DNA of 64,000 nucleotides. Source: Aequorivita capsosiphonis DSM 23843. GTDB lineage: Bacteria > Bacteroidota > Bacteroidia > Flavobacteriales > Flavobacteriaceae. The notes beneath the pieces are model-generated. The model did not search any database, was not told the origin of the DNA, and was given only the letters and a program-made list of their open reading frames with translations. Position numbers and translations under genes: made by a program. Positions 34,713 to 43,391 of the stretch are shown here, piece by piece (the stretch's first letter is position 1; each line of letters opens with the position of its first letter). The stretch is from contig NZ_KE386849.1 in the NCBI RefSeq assembly GCF_000429125.1, positions 323,097 through 387,096 on the forward strand. Direction: 5' to 3'.

Positions 34713-35303
34713 TTATTTTGTGAAATTTGATTCAAATTTGATGTCAAGGGAGTCGCCCGTAGTAATTGTCCCAAACATTGCCTTTGGTGGATCCACTCCA
34801 AAATCGGTCATTTTAATAGTTTTGCTTCCTGAAAGGGCTATTTTAGACTCTGCAATGTTCATATCAAAAGTGATGTCTATCGGTTTCGTTATCCCAGCTA
34901 TTGTTAGGTCTCCCGTAGCAACAACTTTACAGCTGTTATTGTTGGAGCAATCAATGCTCTTTACATTAGTTAGCTTAAAAACTATTTGTTTGTGTTTTGC
35001 TGTATTTAAAGCCTTATAAGTGTTCTTGTCCATGGAGCCTTTCCCACTTTTTAAACTTTCGGCCTTTACAATAAAATTCAGTTGCTGTATTTTAAGTAAA
35101 TCTCCGTTTTCAAAATCCACCACAAGCTTACCTTCTTGGCTTTCTGCAGTTATTTGCCAATCGTGAATATTTGACGTACCATCTATTTTTAATGCGGAAG
35201 AGGCATTGTTTAAATGATATGTTTGGGCCACAGAAAAATGTGTAGAAAAAGCCAGTACCATTAGGCTTGCAATTACTAATTTTAATTGTTTTAGAGTTTT
35301 CAT
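34713..35303 (-). CDS. YceI-like periplasmic protein
   Basis: A signal peptide (LVIASLMVLAFSTHFSVAQ) is followed by a YceI domain: LKIDGTSNIHDWQITAES (the conserved GTSxxHxW motif), VKAESLKSGKGSMDKNTYKA and KMTDFGVDPPKAMFGTITTG. 196 residues, usual for the family. It is the first gene of the YceI-porin-YceI operon. The Fnr-like box centre is 60 bp upstream of the ATG. Confidence 0.9.
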   Translation of the reverse strand: MKTLKQLKLVIASLMVLAFSTHFSVAQTYHLNNASSALKIDGTSNIHDWQITAESQEGKLVVDFENGDLLKIQQLNFIVKAESLKSGKGSMDKNTYKALNTAKHKQIVFKLTNVKSIDCSNNNSCKVVATGDLTIAGITKPIDITFDMNIAESKIALSGSKTIKMTDFGVDPPKAMFGTITTGDSLDIKFESNFTK

Positions 35304-35356
35304 AATCTACCTTTTTAATTCATTACAAAGATAAATTCTGACGCCCTCTTAGGTTA

Positions 35357-35368
35357 TGACAATTGTCA
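35357..35368 (-). promoter_or_regulatory. Fnr-like box and promoter of the YceI-porin operon
   Basis: A perfect TGAC-AATT-GTCA is centred at 35362.5. The minus-strand -7 element TATCTTTG (35326-35333) is centred exactly 33 bp away. The leader would be about 18 nt. Confidence 0.82.
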
Positions 35369-35666
35369 GTAAACACAGGTATTTACAAGGTGTTTTTCAA
35401 TATTTGGAGAAAAGAAATTTTATGGTTTTTTAACTCGGATTGGGAGAACCTATTAACACTGAAAAAGGACTGTTCCGAATGCTAAAAAACAGTTGAATGT
35501 AGAATGTTTCTAAATTGGAAGCGTAAGGTTTATACAATCAAAATAGCTCGGTTATTTTGATATATAATATATAGGAGAAGAAAGAAAAACGCAACTGAAA
35601 AAGATTGAGGAAAAGTAAACATCCGCTTAAAAGCGCGGAGCCAAAAAATGCTACACTAAAATCTCT

Positions 35667-35825
35667 TTAGTGCTGAAGAGTTTGGGAATACTTACTTTCC
35701 AAACATAAGTATCCCGAAGCTTCTGGCGCGCTACTTTTTCGCAAGGAGTTTTTAAGTTTATCCATTGAAAACTTCACGCGTTCTCTGGAGTGTTTTAGAA
35801 CCTCAACATCAAATTGGCCCTTCAT
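35667..35825 (-). pseudogene. truncated ATP-cone remnant at the end of the USP operon
   Basis: A 52-codon frame starts 7 bp after the stop of the upstream USP gene: MKGQFDVEVLKHSRERVKFS, continuing MDKLKNSLRKSSAPEAS. The stretch VLKHSRERVKFSMDKLKNSL matches the beginning of an ATP-cone (compare FDVEKLKTSLRRSKAS in the intact protein at 31755). After about 35 residues the similarity ends, and the frame closes at 35667. Either a decayed ATP-cone gene or a short independent peptide that is translationally coupled to the USP gene. Confidence 0.5.
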
Positions 35826-35832
35826 AAATCAG

Positions 35833-36684
35833 TTAGTTTCTAGAATCGTGAAGTGCTAAAACTGGAACTTTGGAATGTACACCAAGGCTTTTAACTAATG
35901 GGTTTGAAAAAACACTGCCAAAAAACCAATGTTTTCTGTTAACGAAACCTATCATCCCACTCTTACGCTCGGCTACAAAGGAGAGAACGCCTTCTTTTAC
36001 ACCCGTTTTTTCAAGCCAGTGATAGGTGTATTCCAAGTCTTTAAAATAGTTTTCTATTTCTTTCCTATTCTTCTTTTGCTTTTCTGAAAGATCGGTTTCC
36101 TTCCCGATATGCAAAATTCGAATGGGTGAATTCTTACGCTGGGCAATCTTTACGAAGATTTCCATTTCAACTTTGTTAAAATGACTTTTAAAGTTAGTTG
36201 GGAATACAATTTCCGTTATTGTTTTATAAGAGACATTTGCAGGAACAGCAAGAACAGCGCATTCTCTAATACTCTCCATTACATTTACCGCATTTCGGCC
36301 GTATGCTACTTCCCCGTCGTCAGTTACACCGCGGGTGCCCATAACTATCAGCTCTATCCCCTCTCTCTTAATCTTCTCTTCCAGTAATTCTATGAGCGTT
36401 CCGAATTCATGATCAAAATGGATGGTATGTTTTGGATTATCGGCCAACAGTCCCACCTTAATTTTTAATCGTTCCATACTATCGCCTGACCATCGCGCTG
36501 CGGTATCATACTCATGCGGTTCTGGTTCAGGGAAAAGTAAATTTCCCTTTGCCGCACCTGTTAGAAAATAGGAGTGAAAAATATGAAATGTACAGACTTC
36601 ATTCGCTAAAAGTTCAAATGCATAAACAATAGCGTTAAAAGCATTTTTTGAATAATCGGTGGGTATTAAAATATGTTTTTGCAT
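35833..36684 (-). CDS. universal stress protein, tandem UspA domains
   Basis: Start taken at the second Met (36684, MQKHILIPTDYSKNAFNAIV). 283 residues and two UspA-like domains. The ATP loop GTRGVTDDGEVAYGR has Arg where the motif has Ser/Thr, so nucleotide binding may be altered. It is probably the last complete gene of a leftward run of four USP genes (39463 to 35833); no promoter box is seen directly in front. Confidence 0.88.
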   Translation of the reverse strand: MQKHILIPTDYSKNAFNAIVYAFELLANEVCTFHIFHSYFLTGAAKGNLLFPEPEPHEYDTAARWSGDSMERLKIKVGLLADNPKHTIHFDHEFGTLIELLEEKIKREGIELIVMGTRGVTDDGEVAYGRNAVNVMESIRECAVLAVPANVSYKTITEIVFPTNFKSHFNKVEMEIFVKIAQRKNSPIRILHIGKETDLSEKQKKNRKEIENYFKDLEYTYHWLEKTGVKEGVLSFVAERKSGMIGFVNRKHWFFGSVFSNPLVKSLGVHSKVPVLALHDSRN

Positions 36685-36728
36685 AACCAAATCTTTAATT
36701 TTGCTTTACAAATAATTACTTATATAAA

Positions 36729-37580
36729 TCAGTTTCTCAAATCGTGCATGGCCAAAAGTGGGACATTAGTATGTTTACCAAGTTCCTTCACCATTGGATT
36801 GGAAAAAATACTTCCAAAGAAATTATGCTTCTTATTGACAATGGCAATCATTTCGCTTTCACGACTCTGTACAAAACTACTCACGCCATCTTTCAAATCT
36901 ATATTGTACAACCTGTGATGCGTATAAGGTGCAGGATCTAAAATAGTTTCCAAAAGCTTCTTGTTCTCCAATTGCGCCTTCGTTAAAGCCTTATTTTTTT
37001 GAATGTGCAAAATGCGGATTGGGGAATTTAACAATCGTGCAATTTCAACCATAGTGCCCAGTTCCTTTTGTTTATAGTGCGTTCTAAAACTCGTTGGAAA
37101 CACAATCTCATTAGGGTCTTTAAAAAGCACCTTTGCAGGAATAGCTAATACCGGACAATTTCTAATTTTCTCCATCACGTTTAAGGCATTACTTCCCAGA
37201 ATAACGGTTTTATTATCTGTCTCACCCTGGGTTCCCATGACTATCAGTTCGATATCTTCCTTTTCCACAACTCGTTTCATAACGTCGAAAAAAGATCCAA
37301 ATTCACTTAAAAAATGGAAGTTGTGTTTTTCATTTTCATCATAAAAATCCATTTTCACTTTTAAGCGTTCCATGTTCTTCTCTGATTTCACTTTAACCTT
37401 CGCCAGCGCCTCATCTGTAGGCATCGGAGTTAATAAATTTTCCTTTGAATAACCCGGAAGATAATAGGTGTTAAGAATAAAGAAGTCACAATATTCCCGT
37501 TTGTAAATTTCCATCGCATATTTAAGTGCGTTGTAAGCATTCCGTGAAAAATCTGTAGGTATCAATATTCTTTTTTTCAT
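36729..37580 (-). CDS. universal stress protein, tandem UspA domains
   Basis: 283 residues; MKKRILIPTDFSRNAYNALK and the intact ATP loop GTQGETDNKTVILGS. The second domain lacks the glycine loop. It is close in length and sequence to the following USP gene (35833), with a 44-bp spacer, indicating a tandem duplication. Confidence 0.9.
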   Translation of the reverse strand: MKKRILIPTDFSRNAYNALKYAMEIYKREYCDFFILNTYYLPGYSKENLLTPMPTDEALAKVKVKSEKNMERLKVKMDFYDENEKHNFHFLSEFGSFFDVMKRVVEKEDIELIVMGTQGETDNKTVILGSNALNVMEKIRNCPVLAIPAKVLFKDPNEIVFPTSFRTHYKQKELGTMVEIARLLNSPIRILHIQKNKALTKAQLENKKLLETILDPAPYTHHRLYNIDLKDGVSSFVQSRESEMIAIVNKKHNFFGSIFSNPMVKELGKHTNVPLLAMHDLRN

Positions 37581-37621
37581 ATTTCGTTTTTAAATGAATG
37601 GATTAGTATTTCAATAGGAGT

Positions 37622-38470
37622 TTAATAATTTTGTGGGATTACCAAAGTTGGTATATAGGTGTGTTTACCAACCCTACTAACAACAGGCTCTCGGAAAAGC
37701 TGTTTGATGAAATTGTGTTTGTGATATATTAAAACAAACAAGTCTATACTCTTTTCATCCATAAAGGTATAAAGCGTTTTTGAGATAGTATCTTTTTTGG
37801 GAACGAAATAAAATTCAGCTTCATATTCCGTAAGATCATTTTCAAATTTTTCAAGATTTTGATTTTGATTTTTTTCAAGATCAGCTTCAGATCCCACATG
37901 AACGATGTTTAGTCTGGAGTTATATTGTCTCACCAAGCGTGTAACAGGTTTTAACTTTGACAGCGGGTAAAACTCATTAAAATCTGAAGCAAAAGCGATG
38001 GATGTAGGCATCGAAAATTCTACTTGTTCTGGTACTATAAGAAGCGGGCAAGCGTCCAGTGTTTTAACGATACTTGCAGTTGTGCTTCCCATAAGTACTT
38101 CTTCTGCAGCTGTGCGCCCCTTGCTACCCATAACAACAAGGTCATAACCATCAGAAGCCACAAGTGAATTAATGCTTTTCGCTAAAGTGGCAGGGGTATT
38201 TATAACATCAAAAGTGTGTTTTTGCTTGGGAGCATCCTGTTTAAGCTTTTCCAGCAACTGTTCGCCTTCATCGTCATATTGCTTGTAAAACTTCTCTCGC
38301 ATAGTCTCGGACCTACCAATGTCCACCCGACTTGTAAGTTTGTCAATTTCATCGCTAAATGAATGGAGAATAGTAATTTGCAAAACCTCACCACTGTATA
38401 GTTTTGCGGCATAGCATAAGGCCGAATAAGCGTTATCTGAGAAATCTGTGGGAACTAATATTTTTTTCAT
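37622..38470 (-). CDS. universal stress protein, tandem UspA domains
   Basis: Start at 38470 (MKKILVPTDFSDNAYSALCY); the longer frame adds 16 residues unlike any USP. 282 residues with ATP loop GSKGRTAAEEVLMGS. It is more divergent than its two downstream neighbours and has a 41-bp spacer to the next gene. Confidence 0.9.
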   Translation of the reverse strand: MKKILVPTDFSDNAYSALCYAAKLYSGEVLQITILHSFSDEIDKLTSRVDIGRSETMREKFYKQYDDEGEQLLEKLKQDAPKQKHTFDVINTPATLAKSINSLVASDGYDLVVMGSKGRTAAEEVLMGSTTASIVKTLDACPLLIVPEQVEFSMPTSIAFASDFNEFYPLSKLKPVTRLVRQYNSRLNIVHVGSEADLEKNQNQNLEKFENDLTEYEAEFYFVPKKDTISKTLYTFMDEKSIDLFVLIYHKHNFIKQLFREPVVSRVGKHTYIPTLVIPQNY

Positions 38471-38617
38471 CTGTCTTAAAGTTGATTTTACGGAATATAT
38501 AACCTTCAATTGATTCAAAAACGGAAACGAAGCGTCTCTGATGTTTTGAAGGGTTTAAAATATCTAATATTCCTGGGATATAAAATTATTATTGAACATT
38601 TCAAGTTTTTTAAATTT

Positions 38618-39463
38618 TTAACGCGATAAATTCTGAAGCACCAAAAAGGGAATATCTATATGAAGTCCTATTTTTTCGATAGTTGATTGATACAATATAT
38701 TTTCCAAATAGGAATGGCGCGTGTTAACCATAATCAGCATATCTATAGGCTTCTCATGAATACAGGTGTTTATAGCCTTTGTAATATCGGCACCGGAATG
38801 TTGGCTGAAATTGATCCGATTTTCTGACAAACAAGCTTCTAAAAAGGTCTTGTTATCTTCCTGTCTTAAGGATGAGTTTGGGAATTTAGAAACATGTAGA
38901 AACTCAATTTTAGAAGAAAAGCATTTCGCTATGGTTCCCAAAAGTTTCAATTCTCTGCGTTTATAAGGTATAAGGTAATCTGTTGGGAATAAAATGTTTT
39001 TTGGATGCACATCGCCAAATACTTCCGGTACGGCCAATACTGGACATTTAACATACTTTATTACCTGAAGCGTATTGCTACCGAAGGTTATTTTTTTATC
39101 ATCAGTCTCCCCTTGCGTCCCCATAACTACTACGTCAATATTTTCCTTATCCACCCACTCATTTACAGAATCGACCAACATTCCAAATTCCGCGATTGTA
39201 AAAACCTTATGTTTTGGATTTGGTGAAATACTAAAAAGATCTTTCCGCATTTTTTCCAAATTCGCTTCTGCCTTTTCCAGTGTTTTTTGTTTTAATTCAT
39301 CAAAATTCGCATCGGCCAATCGTGTTTTGGCATCATAAACTTCGTCTGCAAAAGCGTGGAGAATATAAATTTCTGAAGGGCCATGTTTAAACAATTCCGC
39401 AGCATATTTGGCCGCGTTCATCGAATTTTCAGAGAAATCGGTTGGGATCAATATTTTTCGCAT
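38618..39463 (-). CDS. universal stress protein, tandem UspA domains
   Basis: 281 residues; MRKILIPTDFSENSMNAAKY and ATP loop GTQGETDDKKITFGS. It is first of the four-gene leftward USP run, 63 bp downstream of the centre of an Fnr-like box. The 147-bp gap to the next USP gene contains no box, so read-through from this promoter is likely. Confidence 0.91.
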   Translation of the reverse strand: MRKILIPTDFSENSMNAAKYAAELFKHGPSEIYILHAFADEVYDAKTRLADANFDELKQKTLEKAEANLEKMRKDLFSISPNPKHKVFTIAEFGMLVDSVNEWVDKENIDVVVMGTQGETDDKKITFGSNTLQVIKYVKCPVLAVPEVFGDVHPKNILFPTDYLIPYKRRELKLLGTIAKCFSSKIEFLHVSKFPNSSLRQEDNKTFLEACLSENRINFSQHSGADITKAINTCIHEKPIDMLIMVNTRHSYLENILYQSTIEKIGLHIDIPFLVLQNLSR

Positions 39464-39520
39464 AATAGTTCTTTTATATTTTCAATATGTAAATATACCT
39501 GTTAACAGCAATAAAAAATA

Positions 39521-39532
39521 TGACAAATATCA
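39521..39532. promoter_or_regulatory. Fnr-like box between a USP run and a small membrane protein
   Basis: TGAC-AAAT-ATCA is centred at 39526.5. For the minus strand, TATATTTA (39490-39497, one mismatch to TAnnTTTG) is 33 bp away. The site also lies about 80 bp before the plus-strand gene at 39607. It overlaps the first codons of the longest possible frame of that gene, which argues for the internal start. Confidence 0.72.
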
Positions 39533-39606
39533 GCCAATGTGTTGATTTTAAGGATTCCTTAATAGGCGAAATCGCTCATGTTTTGTACCTTACTTCTAAA
39601 AACGTT

Positions 39607-39837
39607 ATGAAAATAAATGCGATGACTTACTTAGTGATTACGAGTGTCATTCTTGTAACGGTTGCAATTTTTGCATCATTGAACTTTTCTATTAGTTGGG
39701 TGTTTTACCTAACAGTTTTAGGAGAGGCATTGTTGATTGTTACTGTTTATAAGGTTCTTCACGATGATTACACTACAGACAAGACTTTTGACGATTTTTA
39801 TGAAGATCATCCTATAGATAGGGATCATGATTTGTAA
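39607..39837 (+). CDS. small two-helix membrane protein
   Basis: Start at 39607 (MKINAMTYLVITSVILVTVA), because the upstream part of the frame is the Fnr-like box and promoter of the divergent gene. 76 residues: two transmembrane helices (about 5-25 and 29-49) and an acidic cytosolic tail, DDYTTDKTFDDFYEDHPIDR. Family unknown. Its position within the USP block suggests the same control. Confidence 0.6.
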   Translation: MKINAMTYLVITSVILVTVAIFASLNFSISWVFYLTVLGEALLIVTVYKVLHDDYTTDKTFDDFYEDHPIDRDHDL

Positions 39838-39903
39838 TTTGTTTACCTAGAGGGATAGAAAAGGTTGACCACGAATACACGAATATTTATAATTTTTAAT
39901 TTC

Positions 39904-40024
39904 ACTATCCACAACTACTGAATACTGCAACTGCCAACTGCCACTTTTTTAAAAACTTCTACTGAACACTGATTACTGACCACTGATCACTGAATACTGA
40001 ATACTGACCACTGACCACTGACCA
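39904..40024. repeat. CTGA-type short tandem repeats
   Basis: Irregular repeats of ACTGAATACTG, ACTGACCACTG and GATCACTGA fill the 120 bp before the end of the convergent USP gene, ending with three CTGACCA units (ACTGACCACTGACCACTGACC). This is low-complexity spacer DNA of a kind common between flavobacterial genes and prone to slippage. A fragment of the CCACGAATACACGAATA element is adjacent at 39870. Confidence 0.75.
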
Positions 40025-40864
40025 CTATTCATGTATCACTAAAAACGGTACATAAGTCTGATAACTGACAGCTTTTACTGCGGGTTTAAGAAGTAATCTT
40101 TCGATAAAATTCAAATTTTTTGCTACTATGGAGATCAGACTTATTTCCCAGGTTTCAACAAAATCTTGAATCCCTGTTTCTAAGCTTTTATTCTCAATAA
40201 AATGAAAGCTGTGCTTTTTCTCCTTAAAAAAGTAGTGTAAAAACCCTTTGTTATCTGTCTGAGAATTTGTGAGCCCTCCCGTAGTTAGAGACTTTACGTG
40301 GAGTATACGAAGTGGCGTGTTATAAAGCTCTAAGGTTTCAGAAAGTGTACTTATTACCTTATTCCTGTATATACAGTTGTAATCTGTTACAAAGGCAATA
40401 TTTTTAATGCCTCTAAACCTGGCATTTTCTGGAATTACCATTATGGGACATTTTACTTTCGTGATTACTTCACAGGTATTACTCCCCATTTCGTTTCCAC
40501 TCATTTTTGACTCCCCTTTGGTGCCCATCAAAATATAATCTATTTCATACTCAGCAATTTGCGTGCGAATGGATTCTACCAAATTGGATTCTTCTTCAAT
40601 CGGAAAAAAATTATGATTTGGGTTTACTGCCGAAATACGACACGTGTTTATTTCTTCTTTTAATTGCGAAGAAGTATTATTAAGCGTCTGCATGTCAGAA
40701 TCGGATTCTAAAAAACCTTCATATTCTTCTGTGTGCGATGTTTCTTTAGGCGAAACATGGAGAATGTAAAAATTTACAGGAATATCAGCAAAGTAGTCCA
40801 ACGCATACCTTATTGCATTGTGTGCGTTTTCAGAGAAATCCGTTGGAATTAATATATTCTTCAT
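40025..40864 (-). CDS. universal stress protein, tandem UspA domains
   Basis: 279 residues; MKNILIPTDFSENAHNAIRY and ATP loop GTKGESKMSGNEMGS (G-2x-G-9x-G-S). The second domain is degenerate. Monocistronic, with its own Fnr-like promoter 57 bp upstream, directly behind the response-regulator gene of the same strand. Confidence 0.91.
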   Translation of the reverse strand: MKNILIPTDFSENAHNAIRYALDYFADIPVNFYILHVSPKETSHTEEYEGFLESDSDMQTLNNTSSQLKEEINTCRISAVNPNHNFFPIEEESNLVESIRTQIAEYEIDYILMGTKGESKMSGNEMGSNTCEVITKVKCPIMVIPENARFRGIKNIAFVTDYNCIYRNKVISTLSETLELYNTPLRILHVKSLTTGGLTNSQTDNKGFLHYFFKEKKHSFHFIENKSLETGIQDFVETWEISLISIVAKNLNFIERLLLKPAVKAVSYQTYVPFLVIHE

Positions 40865-40914
40865 TGTGGCAAAATCTTACTGACAAATGTATCTGTAAGC
40901 TTTGATCCCCAAAA

Positions 40915-40926
40915 TGATAAAAATCA
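40915..40926 (-). promoter_or_regulatory. Fnr-like box and promoter of a USP gene
   Basis: TGAT-AAAA-ATCA is centred at 40920.5, with the perfect -7 element TACATTTG (40884-40891 on the minus strand) centred 33 bp downstream. The leader is about 15 nt. Confidence 0.82.
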
Positions 40927-40989
40927 GTTTTTTGAAATAAAAATTTGAAAGTTTCCAAACAAGAAACAGCGCAATAGAAGCGCAAATTT

Positions 40990-42042
40990 TTAATTGATAT
41001 CTCGAAGGCTCTCCAGATCTACGATACGAATGTCTCTTCCTTCAATTTCAATAATCCCATCCTTCTTAAAATCGGAAAGTGTTCTAATAAGGCTTTCAGT
41101 AGCAATGCCCGCAGTTGTAGCTAGGTCATTTCGCGAAATACGCAAAGGCGCATCATGATTTTTGTTCATAATTTCCACAAACTGAATTATGGTTGCAGCC
41201 GTTTTTTTGCGGACCGAACTGTAGGCCATTTTAACCAATTGTAGTTTTATTTCGGAAAGATTATCACTAAGCAGGTTCATCAATTCCAAAGATATATCTT
41301 GACTTTTCCTTAAAATATCCCTTACGTACATTTTTGACAATCCCACAACCTCCACATTTTCTACAGCTGTTGCCGTCTCGTTATAAGGTATGTTATCATC
41401 AAAAGAAGTAAAGCCCAAGAAATCATCTGCTTTGTAAAGTCCTGTTATCAGTTCCTTGGCATTATCATCAGTAGTATGGGTTTTTACAACACCTTCCAAT
41501 ATTAAAAACAAGCTATTTGAATGATCGCCTTTTCCGTAAATATTTTCTCCCTTTTTATATTTTGAAACTTCACCCTCGTCACAAAAAAAGTTTTTAAGCT
41601 GATTTAGATTTTTAGGGCGGTCTTCATCTTCCGAAGCATCATTTTCTGAGTTCAATTTACGTAATTCCAGGATGCTCGCTTTCGCCAACCGACTTTCGAC
41701 GGCACTTAGCAATTCCTCTTCGTCAAAAGGTTTGGTGAGATAGTCATCTGCGCCCATATCCATTCCTTTTCTAATCTCTTTATGTTCGGTCCGGGCGGAA
41801 AGAAAAATAAATGGAATGTGGGTTGTTTTTTCATTTAAAGCCATAGCCTCCAAAACTCCATAACCATCTATTTCTGGCATCATAATGTCACAAATAATAA
41901 TATTTGGGGTTTCGCGAGTCGCTTTTTCTATACCAATTTTACCGTTTGGTGCTGTGGAAACCTTGTAACCGGAAAGCTCCAAAAGTTCGGCCGTATTTTC
42001 TCTAAGTGCCGTGTCGTCTTCAATAAGAAGTATTGTCTTCAT
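40990..42042 (-). CDS. response regulator with REC, cNMP-binding-like and Crp/Fnr HTH domains
   Basis: 350 residues. REC domain 1-120: acidic pair IEDD, phospho-acceptor IIICDIMMPEIDGYG, Lys in YLTKPF. Cyclic-nucleotide-type beta-roll about 150-255: FFCDEGEVSKYKKGENIYGK, GVVKTHTTDD, FLGFTSF. Crp/Fnr winged helix about 270-345: ISRNDLATTAGIATESLIRT. The recognition helix carries E-x-x-x-R as Crp/Fnr proteins do, consistent with TGA..TCA half-sites. No Cys cluster for an Fe-S centre is present. The gene follows its kinase by 1 bp. It is the best candidate in the window for the factor binding the eight boxes; phosphorylation would replace direct O2 sensing. Confidence 0.87.
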   Translation of the reverse strand: MKTILLIEDDTALRENTAELLELSGYKVSTAPNGKIGIEKATRETPNIIICDIMMPEIDGYGVLEAMALNEKTTHIPFIFLSARTEHKEIRKGMDMGADDYLTKPFDEEELLSAVESRLAKASILELRKLNSENDASEDEDRPKNLNQLKNFFCDEGEVSKYKKGENIYGKGDHSNSLFLILEGVVKTHTTDDNAKELITGLYKADDFLGFTSFDDNIPYNETATAVENVEVVGLSKMYVRDILRKSQDISLELMNLLSDNLSEIKLQLVKMAYSSVRKKTAATIIQFVEIMNKNHDAPLRISRNDLATTAGIATESLIRTLSDFKKDGIIEIEGRDIRIVDLESLRDIN

Positions 42043-42043
42043 C

Positions 42044-43279
42044 TTACTCTATGGTTTTATTTGTCGGAAATGTGATGGTGAAAGTGCTTCCCTTATTTTC
42101 TTCACTTTCAAAGGTAACCGTACCGTCTAGGCTTTCCAAGTGACTTTTCACAATATTAAGTCCAATCCCAGTGCCTTGATCCAGTAATGCATTTTCAGCA
42201 CGGAAATATCTGTTGAAAATAAATTTCTGTTCTTTTTCAGGTATTCCTCTTCCTTGATCTATAATTTTAATACTTAAAGATTCTTCCTCTGGAATTACAA
42301 CCACATCAATAGTTGTAGCCTCTGGTGAATACTTTATAGCGTTATTTATAAGGTTGGTAAGGGATAGCTCAAGAATTTTTTCATCAAAATTTAGCGTAAT
42401 ATCTTCAATATTATTTGGATAATTTATTTTTTGATCTTCCTTTAAAAGCATATTTGCATTATAAATCACTTCATTTACAACCTTGCTCAGCGGGAAAGTG
42501 TCAAATTTATAGGTAGCTTTTCCAGCCTCTATCCGTTCAATGGATAAAAAGTCATTTAAAATATTATTTAAATACTTTACTTTGTTTTGGATAGTTCTTA
42601 AGTGCTTTTCCCGTTTATCCTGCTGCGCTGTTTCGGTATATTTTCCGGCAAGGGTAGCGGAAGTAAGTATGCCGCTCAAAGGAGTTTTAAACTCATGAGA
42701 CACTAAAGAGAGGAATTTTGTTTTAAGGTCATTTAACTCGCGCTCCTTTCTAAGCGATTCCTTTATTTTATCTTCGGCGTCTTTTCGTTTCCTAACCTCT
42801 TCCTCCAGTTCATTGATGCTCCGCTTTAAAGCCTGCGTACGCATTTCAATTTTTTGCTCGAGCTGCGTATTCAGTTCAGCTATTTGGTTTTCTTGGTTTT
42901 TTCGAACAGTAATGTCAGTAACCAAAGCCATTACATACCTATTGCCGTAGATTTCAAAGGGATTGAGCCCCGCTTCAACCGGAAAAGTGCTTTCATCCTT
43001 CCGTCTTCCGTACAGATCGCGTCCATGACCCATCTTGCGCGGATCGTTTTTCCCTAAATACTCACTAACCTGGACGGGGTGGGTATCACTGTATTTTCGA
43101 GGAATCAATACCTTTAGGTTTTGGCCTAAAAGCTCGCCTGGGGCGTAACCAAACATATTGTCTGCCGCTTCATTAGAGGTCACGATCTCCTGTTTTGCAT
43201 TGACGATAACGATACCTTCTGAAATTGCTTCAGAAAGAATTCTGAAAATATTCCCCTTTTTTTCCTCAAATACCTTCAT
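42044..43279 (-). CDS. PAS-domain sensor histidine kinase
   Basis: 411 residues, with no membrane segment. PAS domain about 10-130: IVTSNEAADNMFGYAPGELL and GHGRDLYGRRKDESTFPVEA. Coiled coil about 130-195. HisKA about 195-260 with SLVSHEFKTPLSGILTSATL (phospho-acceptor His in the H-box). HATPase with N-box NLINNAIKYSP, G1 DQGRGIPE and G2 GTGIGLNIV. The PAS resembles FixL, but the region of the haem-ligating His (DPH in FixL) reads DPR here, so a haem O2 sensor is unlikely. It precedes the response regulator by 1 bp. Confidence 0.9.
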   Translation of the reverse strand: MKVFEEKKGNIFRILSEAISEGIVIVNAKQEIVTSNEAADNMFGYAPGELLGQNLKVLIPRKYSDTHPVQVSEYLGKNDPRKMGHGRDLYGRRKDESTFPVEAGLNPFEIYGNRYVMALVTDITVRKNQENQIAELNTQLEQKIEMRTQALKRSINELEEEVRKRKDAEDKIKESLRKERELNDLKTKFLSLVSHEFKTPLSGILTSATLAGKYTETAQQDKREKHLRTIQNKVKYLNNILNDFLSIERIEAGKATYKFDTFPLSKVVNEVIYNANMLLKEDQKINYPNNIEDITLNFDEKILELSLTNLINNAIKYSPEATTIDVVVIPEEESLSIKIIDQGRGIPEKEQKFIFNRYFRAENALLDQGTGIGLNIVKSHLESLDGTVTFESEENKGSTFTITFPTNKTIE

Positions 43280-43316
43280 TGCCCAAAAGTAAGGATTTTA
43301 AACAGTTTTTGTCAAC

Positions 43317-43328
43317 TGATTTTTATCA
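43317..43328. promoter_or_regulatory. Fnr-like box between the kinase and a TerB-like gene
   Basis: TGAT-TTTT-ATCA is centred at 43322.5 in a divergent spacer. On the plus strand TAGATTTA (43352-43359, one mismatch) is 33 bp away. On the minus strand TACTTTTG (43284-43291) is perfect but 35 bp away and almost abuts the kinase start. The site suggests that the two-component system controls itself and its neighbour. Confidence 0.7.
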
Positions 43329-43391
43329 TATAAATTTAAAGTAAAACAAATTAGATTTACCCTCTGAAAACAATCTAGAAATTAATGAATT

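Noticed and set aside
39520..39606. N-terminal extension of the small membrane protein
   Set aside because: The first codons are the Fnr-like box of the divergent USP promoter.
42044..43279. FixL-type haem oxygen sensor
   Set aside because: The residue aligned with the haem-ligating His is Arg (DPR), and the kinase lacks other haem features, so only a general PAS kinase is claimed.
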